A stretch of 64,000 nucleotides of DNA from contig JBBANM010000014.1 of assembly GCA_040401995.1 (NCBI GenBank), positions 1 through 64,000 of the forward strand. Direction: 5' to 3'. The notes beneath the pieces are model-generated. The model searched no databases, was not told where the DNA came from, and saw nothing but the letters and a program-made list of their open reading frames with translations. The translations under genes and the position numbers were made by a program. Of the stretch, positions 44,179 through 52,787 are shown piece by piece; within the stretch, counting starts at the first letter, position 1; each line of letters begins with the position of its first letter. Source of the stretch: Haliscomenobacter sp040401995 (GTDB lineage: Bacteria > Bacteroidota > Bacteroidia > Chitinophagales > Saprospiraceae).

Positions 44179-44685
44179 ATGAACAAACATTTCCTTTTTG
44201 TGGCCTTCTTAGGGCTTACGCTTACACATTGTAGTCTTCAAGGCCCTGAATTTCCAGATACTAGCCCTACCGCCAGCGCCAACTGGAAATTGGGAACAGT
44301 AACTTTCAAACAGTACATTGCATTTAGAACTGATGATAGCCCTAGTGCTACCACCATTGCTGCTGCCGATGGTATCTCCTCCCCTACTGTTTTGACGGTA
44401 AATTCTTGGTCGTTTCAGTTTTCCAAACTACCAACTGTTGATGGGAATTATAAGGTTTATCCCAACGGTGGGACTGCCCCAATTGCCGCAGATGAAGTAT
44501 TGATCACCGCATCCATTCCGAGCTTGAGCAAGTCTTTTATCGCAACTGGCAAAGATGCTACTGCGGTTACCATCAAAGTTACCGTAAGTGGAGGAAAAAT
44601 TGCCATTGAAGTTCCTGAGATCACTGTACAAGAAGTTTCCGATAAATCACTAGTGAAACTTAACGGCAAATTGGTTGAAAATTAA
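44179..44685 (+). CDS. Hypothetical lipoprotein (168 aa)
   Basis: Leader ends in LTLTHCSLQG with Cys18 as the lipid site. The mature part is rich in Thr, Ser, Ala and Val and looks all-beta, perhaps one or two Ig-like sheets, with regularly spaced Val/Thr strands toward the C-terminus. No family recognised. It has its own promoter and terminator. Confidence 0.7.
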   Translation: MNKHFLFVAFLGLTLTHCSLQGPEFPDTSPTASANWKLGTVTFKQYIAFRTDDSPSATTIAAADGISSPTVLTVNSWSFQFSKLPTVDGNYKVYPNGGTAPIAADEVLITASIPSLSKSFIATGKDATAVTIKVTVSGGKIAIEVPEITVQEVSDKSLVKLNGKLVEN

Positions 44686-44702
44686 TCAACCTGAAAAGTG
44701 CT

Positions 44703-44749
44703 AAAAAAAGCCCTTTCATGCAGTTTGTTCTGTTCGAAAGGGCTTTTTT
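44703..44749. terminator. Bidirectional intrinsic terminator
   Basis: Stem AAAAAAGCCCTTTC/GAAAGGGCTTTTTT after the lipoprotein gene and before the convergent URO-D-like gene. Confidence 0.9.
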
Positions 44750-44803
44750 ATTTTGGAGCTTATTCTCTATTTCTGATATGTTTTAAGTGCGGAGTACTAT
44801 CAA

Positions 44804-45862
44804 TCAATGTTTTCCTTGATGCGCAATATCCACTACTTTACGTACTTGTTTCCAGTCAATTTCACCTTGAAGGGCACATTCTGCGCCCAAAACAAAACGA
44901 CTCGGGGCTTCATTTAATGCTTCCGCCACTGCAAATTCGAGGGCTTTCGGATCTTTTTGGCTGATCGGTCCGCGTTTTTCCAAGCCGCCAAAAATTGGGC
45001 GATTGAAGAGCTCGTAAAGGTCTTTGGTTTTTAGTTTATTACCTCCCACCTTCATGCTACAGTTGACGATATGGCCGGGATAATCCACAAAAGGCTTCAA
45101 GTCGTTGTAATCGCCAACGTAGTCACAAATGTGAAGTACATTACAGGCACAAGCAGCATTGATTTCTTTCATTACCACCAAATCAAAAGGTTTGATGTAA
45201 TCCGCGAAGATGTTTGTGTTTTGAAAACGGAACCCCTCGCCGCCTTGAGTCGCTGCTAAAAAGCCATCAACCCCCAGTTTGATACACTCTTTGGCAAAAA
45301 TGAGGGTACTTTCCGTGACTATCTCCAACCCTTTTTTTACATTTTCAGGATCTTGAAGCATTTGCTGCGTAAGCACTGCTTCTGTCACCGTGTGACCTGC
45401 ACTCATAAAGGGAGAATACAAGGTAACGATGACCGGTGCATGGCGTTTCCCTTTTTCGACCAACTCCTTAACAACGTAGAGCTGTTTTTCAAAAAAATCT
45501 TTTTTGTAAAGGGGCATTGACGCCCAATTGGCCGTAGTTTTGATGGATTCCACCTTAGGAAATTCGGCCTCATACTGAACTTTGATAAAGTCCATATCAA
45601 TGGCCTCAAAATATTCCAAATGGCGTTTCACTGCGGCATCTCCAGTTTTGTAACCTTCACCAAAATGGACAAAAAAACCACATGGGACGTAGTCGCTTTT
45701 CTTTTTTGAGTCAATCAGATTGAACACTTCCTCCCGTTTATTAACCTTAGGTTTGGAGGGTAGTGTTTGTAAGTCCCAGGCGCCAGCTAGGGCGCCGACC
45801 GATAAAACCCCCATTGATTTGAACAGGGTTCGTCGTTGTTGGTTGATGTAGGTGTTTTCCAT
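44804..45862 (-). CDS. Exported URO-D-like protein
   Basis: A 352-residue protein with a Tat-like signal (QQRRTLFKS followed by a hydrophobic stretch to residue ~28) and a TIM-barrel body resembling the uroporphyrinogen decarboxylase superfamily: FFVHFGEGYKTGD near the front, a central GVDGFLAATQGGEG, LHICDYVGDY with His and Cys, and a C-terminal FVLGAECAL. True haem-pathway URO-D is cytosolic; an exported member more likely belongs to the methyltransferase-like or catabolic branch. Family assignment rests on overall pattern. It stands alone on its strand. Confidence 0.65.
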   Translation of the reverse strand: MENTYINQQRRTLFKSMGVLSVGALAGAWDLQTLPSKPKVNKREEVFNLIDSKKKSDYVPCGFFVHFGEGYKTGDAAVKRHLEYFEAIDMDFIKVQYEAEFPKVESIKTTANWASMPLYKKDFFEKQLYVVKELVEKGKRHAPVIVTLYSPFMSAGHTVTEAVLTQQMLQDPENVKKGLEIVTESTLIFAKECIKLGVDGFLAATQGGEGFRFQNTNIFADYIKPFDLVVMKEINAACACNVLHICDYVGDYNDLKPFVDYPGHIVNCSMKVGGNKLKTKDLYELFNRPIFGGLEKRGPISQKDPKALEFAVAEALNEAPSRFVLGAECALQGEIDWKQVRKVVDIAHQGKH

Positions 45863-46004
45863 ATCGTAAGAAGCGTTGTTGATGAATTTCGATCCTTGGT
45901 AAAGTTAATTTTTTGGACAGAATTTTTTTTCAAGATGATTATGGAAGCTAGGAATATCTTCATCTTTTTTTACTTTAAATTGTTGTGTGACGAAATCAAA
46001 AGCA

Positions 46005-46955
46005 ATGAAGCAAATTGGGATTGTTTTTTTAATGGCATTAACTGGGTACAGTTGTAGCAAACCACTTACCCGCAACCAAAATCCAGCAGCACAAATGATA
46101 TCCATGTTCAAGAAAGACACAATCGGTTTAGGTGCTTATTGGTATGAAGGGAAAGCTGAAGTCAGCAGGTATCAGTTGGCTCAAAATCGCTATAAAGAGA
46201 TCCATCCAGGTGAAGCCGTTTTAGTGTTTGTTACGGAAGATTTCTTGACGGATAAACAGGTCAAAAATGAAACCAATCAAAAACGCAACTCTACTTCCGT
46301 ACTTAAGCTCAACGCTATGGAGCGCTTCTCAACTGGCATTTACGATTATTCCTTGATGAGTTCTGTTTTTAGCCCTACAGATGTTGAAAAATTCCCTCAC
46401 GCGCTAAAAATTACCAATAGCAACCAAGACTGGTGCGGACAAACGTTTATGCAGCTCAATTTTGAAAAAGACAATTTCAAGGTGGAATCGCGTTCCTATT
46501 TTGAAAAAGAAGGGGATCAAGATTTTCAATTACCTCAGAGTTGGTTGGAACAAGAGCTATGGACCCGTTTGCGATTGGGCCCAGAAGGACTTCCTATTGG
46601 TAAGATGATGATCATCCCCAATCTTTCTTATTTAAGGTTGATGCACCTGGAGTGTAAGGCTTATTCGGCCGAAGCCAGCTTACTACCATATGCTGGGCAA
46701 GAGTTTACAGACCAGGGGCTTCAAGTATACCACCTAAGCTATCCTGAACTAAATCGAGAACTGGACATTGTTTTTCATACCCAACGACCCTATTTGATTG
46801 AAGGTTGGATAGAGACTTATCCCTCGCTTTTTGACAAGATCAAACGCAGTACAATCGCCAAGCGCAGTAAAACATTGCATATCGCTTATTGGCAAAAAAA
46901 CAGCTTGGCCGATCGGAAGGTACGGGAAGAATTGGGGATAAATTGGTTGCCATAA
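46005..46955 (+). CDS. Conserved hypothetical lipoprotein (316 aa)
   Basis: Leader ends in TGYSC with Cys17. The mature protein opens with YWYEGKAEVSRYQLAQNRYKE and GEAVLVFVTEDF, blocks I recall as shared by a ~300-residue exported family of Bacteroidota with no proven function. Many paired strands suggest a beta-rich periplasmic or outer-membrane-facing protein. ATG 46005 is chosen over a GTG six codons upstream. Confidence 0.7.
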   Translation: MKQIGIVFLMALTGYSCSKPLTRNQNPAAQMISMFKKDTIGLGAYWYEGKAEVSRYQLAQNRYKEIHPGEAVLVFVTEDFLTDKQVKNETNQKRNSTSVLKLNAMERFSTGIYDYSLMSSVFSPTDVEKFPHALKITNSNQDWCGQTFMQLNFEKDNFKVESRSYFEKEGDQDFQLPQSWLEQELWTRLRLGPEGLPIGKMMIIPNLSYLRLMHLECKAYSAEASLLPYAGQEFTDQGLQVYHLSYPELNRELDIVFHTQRPYLIEGWIETYPSLFDKIKRSTIAKRSKTLHIAYWQKNSLADRKVREELGINWLP

Positions 46956-47213
46956 GGTAAAAAAGACTTATTGATCGTTTGTTGGGTGCACATTTGACAA
47001 AATAATGCTGGTGACAGAATAGTAAATTCATTCTTTTGCCTTTGAGGTATTTTTCCGAATTTCCTGAAATTACTTTGCGTTTATATCCAGGCTAAAATAT
47101 TTTTCAGAATTATATTTTGATATAGAAAAACAAATAATGTTACCCCTTTTGGCCCTAAATACCACAGCTATTTGTAACTAATTGAAAATAAAACCATTAC
47201 GCCAATTATTTGC

Positions 47214-47232
47214 TAGTGTATTTTTTACACTA
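47214..47232. promoter_or_regulatory. Palindromic operator candidate
   Basis: TAGTGTA-TTTTT-TACACTA, a perfect 7+7 palindrome with a five-base spacer, 119 bases before the NrtR-like regulator gene. The rest of the 46956-47350 gap is AT-rich with no gene seen. Its size and position suit an autoregulatory site. Confidence 0.5.
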
Positions 47233-47350
47233 ATAAAATCCGCTTGAGATTGCAATTCCAACATTTATTTTCTATTTTTCCCAGATTGAATAAATCTTCT
47301 CTTTTTGGGGCTTCCATTAAGTTGAATGCGTAAACAAGATTGAGCAGCAG

Positions 47351-48112
47351 ATGACAAATTTTGATGGTTTTTTTAAGTCGGCTTTTACAGTGGATAACGT
47401 CATCTTTGGCTTTGATGAAGGCGATTTGAAAGTGCTGCTGATCAAACGTGGCGAAGAGCCCTATTTTGGTTATTGGGCATTGCCAGGTCATTTTGTGTAC
47501 CAAGAGGAGGATTTAGATACCGCTGCTATTCGGGTATTGAGAGAGCTTACAGGTTTGAACAATGTTTATCTTGAACAGGTATCGACTTTTGGAGCGGTTC
47601 ACCGGCATTCTTTTGGGCGGGTCATTACCGTTGCTTATTGTTCCTTGATTAAGATAAGTAACTATACAATTCAACCATCCTCGATAGCTTTGCAAGCGCA
47701 ATGGCATTCCGTTTCAAAAGTGGAGAATCTTGCTTTTGATCATATTGCCATCCTACAGGCTTGTTTTGCACGTTTGAAATGGCTGGTCAGGTACCGACCA
47801 GTGGGTTTTGAGCTCTTACCTCCCAAATTTACCCTTACCGAACTCCAGCACCTCTATGAAGCCATTTTGGAAACGAAACTTGAAAAGCGCAATTTCAGGA
47901 AGAAAATATTATCCATGGATCTGCTGATAGATTTGGTGGAAACCCAAGAGGGTGTTGCGCACCGTCCAGCCCGATTGTACAAATTCGACCGCAAGCGATA
48001 TCAAAAATTTCTAGCTGGCGGGTTCAGCTTTGAATTAAAAGAAACCCGTAAAAAAGATCCTCAAACCAAAAAAATTGCTAGCAGTGTTGCTAAAATAAAT
48101 GTCAGAGGCTAG
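47351..48112 (+). CDS. NrtR-like Nudix-related transcriptional regulator
   Basis: A 253-residue protein: a Nudix fold (about 8-150) joined to a winged-helix domain (about 155-235). The Nudix box is degraded (GHFVYQEEDL, then AAIRVLRELTGL): the Glu pair and spacing needed for metal-dependent catalysis are lost, as in NrtR-type regulators where the Nudix domain only senses a ligand. The C-terminal FTLTELQHLYEAI and a FRKKILSMDLLIDL recognition region fit that family. Members control NAD or sugar metabolism in other bacteria; the ligand here is unknown. Confidence 0.85.
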   Translation: MTNFDGFFKSAFTVDNVIFGFDEGDLKVLLIKRGEEPYFGYWALPGHFVYQEEDLDTAAIRVLRELTGLNNVYLEQVSTFGAVHRHSFGRVITVAYCSLIKISNYTIQPSSIALQAQWHSVSKVENLAFDHIAILQACFARLKWLVRYRPVGFELLPPKFTLTELQHLYEAILETKLEKRNFRKKILSMDLLIDLVETQEGVAHRPARLYKFDRKRYQKFLAGGFSFELKETRKKDPQTKKIASSVAKINVRG

Positions 48113-48130
48113 CGATCAGCTAAAACTATC

Positions 48131-48919
48131 TTAAAACTCTTTTCCATCTGTATTGTACAGCTTGAGCGTCAGACCGCTGTTGTTGATGGCACGGTATTGA
48201 GCAAGCAATTTTTCCAATTTACTATTTTGGTCGATAAATGTACGCGTGAACGCTATCACGGGGTTGTCCGTAGGTTGATTTACTAGCGTTACGCCAGTAT
48301 CTGCAATAGTAAACTGCCCATAATACCCCTTACGCAAAGCTGTTTCGGCGGATAATTTAACCAGATCTTGGATGAATTTTTCACCAATGGCGCGCGAGGT
48401 CTGAGGGAAGCTTACAAAACCCCAAATTACTCCATCAGGAATCCGTAGGAGCTCACTTTGAAGGATCTTAAATCCATTTTCCATATCCATTCTGATGGTG
48501 TATGCGGTATTATTCACCGCAAGACTCCCCTTGCTGGTTACGGTTTGCCCCAAACTGATGTTCAACGCATAAGAACCAGATTCTAAGGTATTGGCATATA
48601 CAACACCAGCAGCAGGCAATGCCCCTGGTTGGCAAATTTCTGGCGCTACGATCTTGCTGAGGTTCAAGTCCAAAACACTGCCATTCTGATGCCAATTGTA
48701 ATCAATGGTATAATTCTGACAAGGTTGATTTTTGATAGTCGACAATTGAAAAAGCAATTCGCGTTTGCCAGGTTCAAACCGCTCTATCATGCTGACGTTA
48801 AATTCTTTTTCAACATCTGCTACTACGATGGGGTCGCCAGAGTTGCCAAATTTGCAACCGCTCCATCCACCACAGCAAATCAATAAAACAAGGGCGAATA
48901 GGGTGTATTTTTGCTTCAT
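48131..48919 (-). CDS. Hypothetical lipoprotein (262 aa)
   Basis: ATG 48919 gives a leader ending in GGWSGCKFGNSG, with the lipobox Cys about residue 22. The mature part is mixed alpha/beta without a recognised motif. Convergent with the NrtR-like gene, 18 bases apart. The frame's extension to 48961 adds a basic stretch that would spoil the signal peptide and is not used. Confidence 0.65.
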   Translation of the reverse strand: MKQKYTLFALVLLICCGGWSGCKFGNSGDPIVVADVEKEFNVSMIERFEPGKRELLFQLSTIKNQPCQNYTIDYNWHQNGSVLDLNLSKIVAPEICQPGALPAAGVVYANTLESGSYALNISLGQTVTSKGSLAVNNTAYTIRMDMENGFKILQSELLRIPDGVIWGFVSFPQTSRAIGEKFIQDLVKLSAETALRKGYYGQFTIADTGVTLVNQPTDNPVIAFTRTFIDQNSKLEKLLAQYRAINNSGLTLKLYNTDGKEF

Positions 48920-48998
48920 CGGCTCAAGTGTTTTTTTCTGCTTCTTAAGCAGTCTTTTCATTCCTCTACAAAACGGAATTTAAAGCAAAATGCTGCTT

Positions 48999-49182
48999 AG
49001 AGCTTATTCAGGATTCTGGTTCGCGCTACAAATGGCTAAAATTCACCCCTATTTCGTTGCGAAAATGCTCATGTAGCGCTGACCTGTCCTCGACAAAGTC
49101 GGGATACACTCTGCTTTTCGCACCTCATTGGGGTGAATTTTAGCTCATTTTCGCCAACGAACCAGAATCATGAACAAGCTCT
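48999..49182. mobile_element. 184-bp foldback element
   Basis: Ends AGAGCTTATTCAGGATTCTG (then GTTCG) and the matching inverted CGAACCAGAATCATGAACAA (then GCTCT); an inner pair GGCTAAAATTCACCCC/GGGGTGAATTTTAGCTC extends the stem. The centre contains a third short hairpin (CCTCGACAAAGTCGGG). No coding capacity. Unrelated in sequence to the 163-bp family. The rest of 48920-49373 has no gene. Confidence 0.65.
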
Positions 49183-49315
49183 TTGGTTGATGTCATTCAT
49201 TTGACTAAACAATGACGAATTTAAAAAAAGTTACACTGTTCTCCATTTTGATCAATAATTTTCGCAGCGAAATGTCAAGACAAGATCAGTTTGTCTTAAA
49301 AAATAATTCTTCCCC

Positions 49316-49347
49316 AAAAAAAGAGTGATGCTGTTGGGCACCACTCC
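49316..49347 (-). terminator. Intrinsic terminator of the metY-like gene
   Basis: Minus-strand stem GAGTGGTG/CATCACTC with loop CCCAACAG and a T7 tract. Confidence 0.8.
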
Positions 49348-49373
49348 TTTTTATCAATTGTTTCTTTCTTTTC

Positions 49374-50675
49374 TTACAAAGTAGCAAAAGCTTGTTCCAA
49401 ATCAGCTTTGATATCGTCAATGTGCTCAATACCAGCCGACAAACGCAATAAACCTGGTACTACCCCCGCAGCAGCCTGCTCTTCTGCCGACAATTGGTCG
49501 TGGGTAGTTGAGGATGGATGAATGATCAGCGTTTTAGCATCGCCTACGTTGGCAAGGTGGCTAATCAACTTCAAATGGTCAACCAGTTTATCAGCAGCTT
49601 CTTTTCCCTCTTTAAGTTTGAAGGACAGGACACCGCCAAAACCATGCCGCAAGTATTTTTTTGCCAAAGCATTGTATGGGCTCGAAGCCAAACCTGGGTA
49701 GCGTACATACTCCACGTGCGGATGTGCTTCCAACCACTGTGCCAGCGCCAGTGCATTATCTACTGTACGCTGAACGCGTAGAGAAAGAGTTTCTACGCCT
49801 TGAAGCAGCAAAAACGAATTGAAAGGGCTCAATGCAGGGCCAAAATCGCGAAGTCCTTCTACCCTAGCGCGGATACTAAAAGCTACATTTGGGAGACCCA
49901 GTGGATTGCCTTCGCCAAAAACTTGCCAGAAATTAAGTCCATGGTAGCCTTCTGATGGCTCGCTAAATTGAGGAAACTTGCCGTTGCCCCAGTTGAAGTT
50001 ACCGCCATCTACTATGACCCCGCCAATAGTTGTACCATGACCGCCAATCCATTTGGTAGCCGATTCTACGACTACGTTGGCACCATGCTTGAGTGGTTGA
50101 AAAAGATAACCGCCAGCACCAAAAGTATTGTCAACAATCAAAGGAATATCATGTTTTTTGGCCAAAGCACTAAAAGCCTCAAAATCTGGGATGTTGTATT
50201 CTGGGTTACCGATAGTCTCCAAATAAATTGCTTTCGTGTTCGCGTCGATATGCGCTTCAAAATCAGCAGGATTGTCGCCAGTAACAATGCGTACATCGAT
50301 ACCAAGGCGCTTGAAAGCTACTTTAAATTGATTGTGGGTACCCCCATACAAAAAGGAAGTGGACACAAAATTATCGCCAGCTTGAAGGATGTTGTTCAAC
50401 GCCAAAAATTGCGCTGCCTGGCCTGATCCTACTGCAACTGCGCCTACGCCGCCTTCCAAAGCCGCAATACGCTGCTCAAAAACATCGGTAGTAGGGTTCA
50501 TAATCCGAGTATAAATGTTGCCAAAAGCCCGTAAACCGAACAAATTGGCGGCATGCTCAGAATTGTTGAATTGGTACGATGTGGTTTGGTAAATCGGCAC
50601 CGCGCGCGCATTGGTAGTTGGGTCTGCGGATTGTCCAGCATGTAGCTGTAAAGTTTCAAAATGTAGGTTGGACAT
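49374..50675 (-). CDS. metY: O-acetylhomoserine sulfhydrylase-type PLP enzyme
   Basis: A 433-residue enzyme of the Cys/Met metabolism PLP family that joins O-acetylhomoserine with sulfide (or methanethiol) to make homocysteine (or methionine). The substrate-recognition N-terminus FETLQLHAGQSADPTTNARA, the cofactor region GSGQAAQFLALNN, and the Lys Schiff-base site SATKWIGGHGTTIGG are all present; the extra ~35 residues relative to MetB fit MetY. Cystathionine synthase activity cannot be fully excluded. Confidence 0.9.
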   Translation of the reverse strand: MSNLHFETLQLHAGQSADPTTNARAVPIYQTTSYQFNNSEHAANLFGLRAFGNIYTRIMNPTTDVFEQRIAALEGGVGAVAVGSGQAAQFLALNNILQAGDNFVSTSFLYGGTHNQFKVAFKRLGIDVRIVTGDNPADFEAHIDANTKAIYLETIGNPEYNIPDFEAFSALAKKHDIPLIVDNTFGAGGYLFQPLKHGANVVVESATKWIGGHGTTIGGVIVDGGNFNWGNGKFPQFSEPSEGYHGLNFWQVFGEGNPLGLPNVAFSIRARVEGLRDFGPALSPFNSFLLLQGVETLSLRVQRTVDNALALAQWLEAHPHVEYVRYPGLASSPYNALAKKYLRHGFGGVLSFKLKEGKEAADKLVDHLKLISHLANVGDAKTLIIHPSSTTHDQLSAEEQAAAGVVPGLLRLSAGIEHIDDIKADLEQAFATL

Positions 50676-50943
50676 AAAGGATGATTATATGGTTTTAGAA
50701 AAATAAGTTTTGAGAAATGAGATGTGTCCATTTGGACGCTTCGGTTCTGGCATTAAAACTATATAAATTCAGTCAACTTTTGATTCTGATTAGCGATTTA
50801 ACGCAAATAAAGTTTTTTCCTGTGTACCCGGATCTTTTTTTCACTAACTTGCGCTCAAATTTGTGATACGTATCGGGTTAACAGGAAAATAGCGTTTATG
50901 CTGACGATTGGAAACTCTGTACGAAGAATCTGAGGTAATTATT

Positions 50944-52737
50944 ATGAAGCTTATCAGGAATTTCTGCGTTATCGCCCATATCGACCACGGTAAAAGTACG
51001 CTTTCGGATCGACTTTTGGAATATACCAAAACAATTGCTCAGCGCGACATGGTCAACCAAGCCCTTGACAACATGGACTTGGAGCGCGAGCGCGGCATCA
51101 CCATCAAAAGTCACGCTATCCAATTGTACTACAACCATACAGATGGGCAGCGCTATACTTTCAATTTGATCGATACGCCGGGGCACGTCGATTTTTCATA
51201 TGAAGTTTCCCGCTCTATTGCCGCTTGCGAAGGCGCTTTGTTGCTGGTAGACGCTACTCAAGGCATCCAGGCGCAAACGATTTCCAACTTGTACCTTGCC
51301 ATTGAACACGATTTGGAAATCATCCCCATATTGAACAAGATCGATATGGAAAGCGCGATGATTGACGAGGTGTCTGATCAAGTAATTGATTTGATTGGTT
51401 GCAAAAAAGAAGATATCGTACTGGCCAGTGGAAAAACAGGAGTTGGCGTTGACGATATCATGAAGGCCATCGTTGACCGGATTCCACCGCCAAAAGGGGA
51501 TCCTGAAGCGCCACTACAAGCTTTGATCTTTGACTCCGTTTTCAACTCTTTCCGCGGGGTAATTGCCTATTTCCGGATCATGAACGGCACGCTGCATAAA
51601 AATGATAAGATCAAATTCTTCCATACCGCAAAGGAATACAATGCCGATGAAGTAGGTATTTTGCAACTAGCACAAATCCCCAAACCGGAGCTATGCGCTG
51701 GTGATGTGGGATATATTATCACCGGTATTAAAGAATCCAAGGAGATTAAAGTAGGTGATACTATCACCCGAGTCGACAATCCATGTTTGGATTCCATCCA
51801 CGGTTTTGAAGATGTGAAACCAATGGTATTTGCCGGTATTTTCCCAGTAGATAATGATGATTTTGAAGATCTGCGCGATAGTTTAGAAAAACTACAACTC
51901 AACGATGCTTCTTTGGTTTTTGAACCAGAGACCTCAGTTGCTTTGGGTTTTGGTTTTCGTTGCGGTTTCTTGGGCATGCTACACTTAGAAATTGTTCAAG
52001 AACGTTTGTCGCGGGAATTCAATATGGAAGTGATCACTACTATCCCCAACGTATCTTACCGCGCTACTACAACTAAAGGAGAAGACATTGCCGTTCGCAC
52101 GCCAATTGATTTACCTGATCCCAGTAGTCTAGAATTTGTAGAAGAGCCTTATATCCGAGCTCAAATCATTACTAAGCCAGAGTACATCGGCGCCATTATG
52201 ACCTTGTGCATGGACAAACGCGGGAACTTGACTCGCCAAACTTATCTTACTCCTTATCGGGTGGAACTTACCTTTGAAATGCCTCTGGCTGAAATCGTTT
52301 TTGACTTCTATGATCGTCTGAAATCGGTTTCGCGCGGATATGCATCTTTTGACTACTCGATGATTGAGTACCGCCAATCTGACCTGGTAAAAATGGACAT
52401 CAAACTGAATGCCGAAAACGTGGACGCGCTTTCTGCCTTGGTACACCGCACTAAAGCAGAGGCATTTGGCCGTAAAATCTGCAAACGCCTCAAAGATCTT
52501 TTGCCACGTCAGCAATTCCTTATCGCCATTCAGGCGGCAGTTGGTGCAAAAATCATTGCCCGCGAGACCATTTCGGCTTTGCGCAAAGATGTAACTGCTA
52601 AATGTTATGGTGGTGATATTTCACGGAAACGGAAACTGTTAGAAAAACAGAAAGAAGGTAAAAAACGGATGCGCCAAATTGGTAACGTTGAAGTACCACA
52701 AAAAGCTTTCTTGGACGTGTTGAAACTCAACGATTAA
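50944..52737 (+). CDS. lepA: Elongation factor 4 (LepA)
   Basis: A 597-residue translational GTPase that acts on stalled or misplaced ribosomes. G motifs: AHIDHGKST, DTPGHVDF and NKIDM; a C-terminal domain ending in GNVEVPQKAFLDVLKLND is specific to LepA. Length equals the family norm from ATG 50944; the upstream extension to 50908 is not used. The VWA gene follows 50 bases downstream. Confidence 0.97.
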   Translation: MKLIRNFCVIAHIDHGKSTLSDRLLEYTKTIAQRDMVNQALDNMDLERERGITIKSHAIQLYYNHTDGQRYTFNLIDTPGHVDFSYEVSRSIAACEGALLLVDATQGIQAQTISNLYLAIEHDLEIIPILNKIDMESAMIDEVSDQVIDLIGCKKEDIVLASGKTGVGVDDIMKAIVDRIPPPKGDPEAPLQALIFDSVFNSFRGVIAYFRIMNGTLHKNDKIKFFHTAKEYNADEVGILQLAQIPKPELCAGDVGYIITGIKESKEIKVGDTITRVDNPCLDSIHGFEDVKPMVFAGIFPVDNDDFEDLRDSLEKLQLNDASLVFEPETSVALGFGFRCGFLGMLHLEIVQERLSREFNMEVITTIPNVSYRATTTKGEDIAVRTPIDLPDPSSLEFVEEPYIRAQIITKPEYIGAIMTLCMDKRGNLTRQTYLTPYRVELTFEMPLAEIVFDFYDRLKSVSRGYASFDYSMIEYRQSDLVKMDIKLNAENVDALSALVHRTKAEAFGRKICKRLKDLLPRQQFLIAIQAAVGAKIIARETISALRKDVTAKCYGGDISRKRKLLEKQKEGKKRMRQIGNVEVPQKAFLDVLKLND

Positions 52738-52787
52738 GCGATTGAAATCATAATTTCTATTCTGTCCACTTGTTAAAACTTGGGCCG

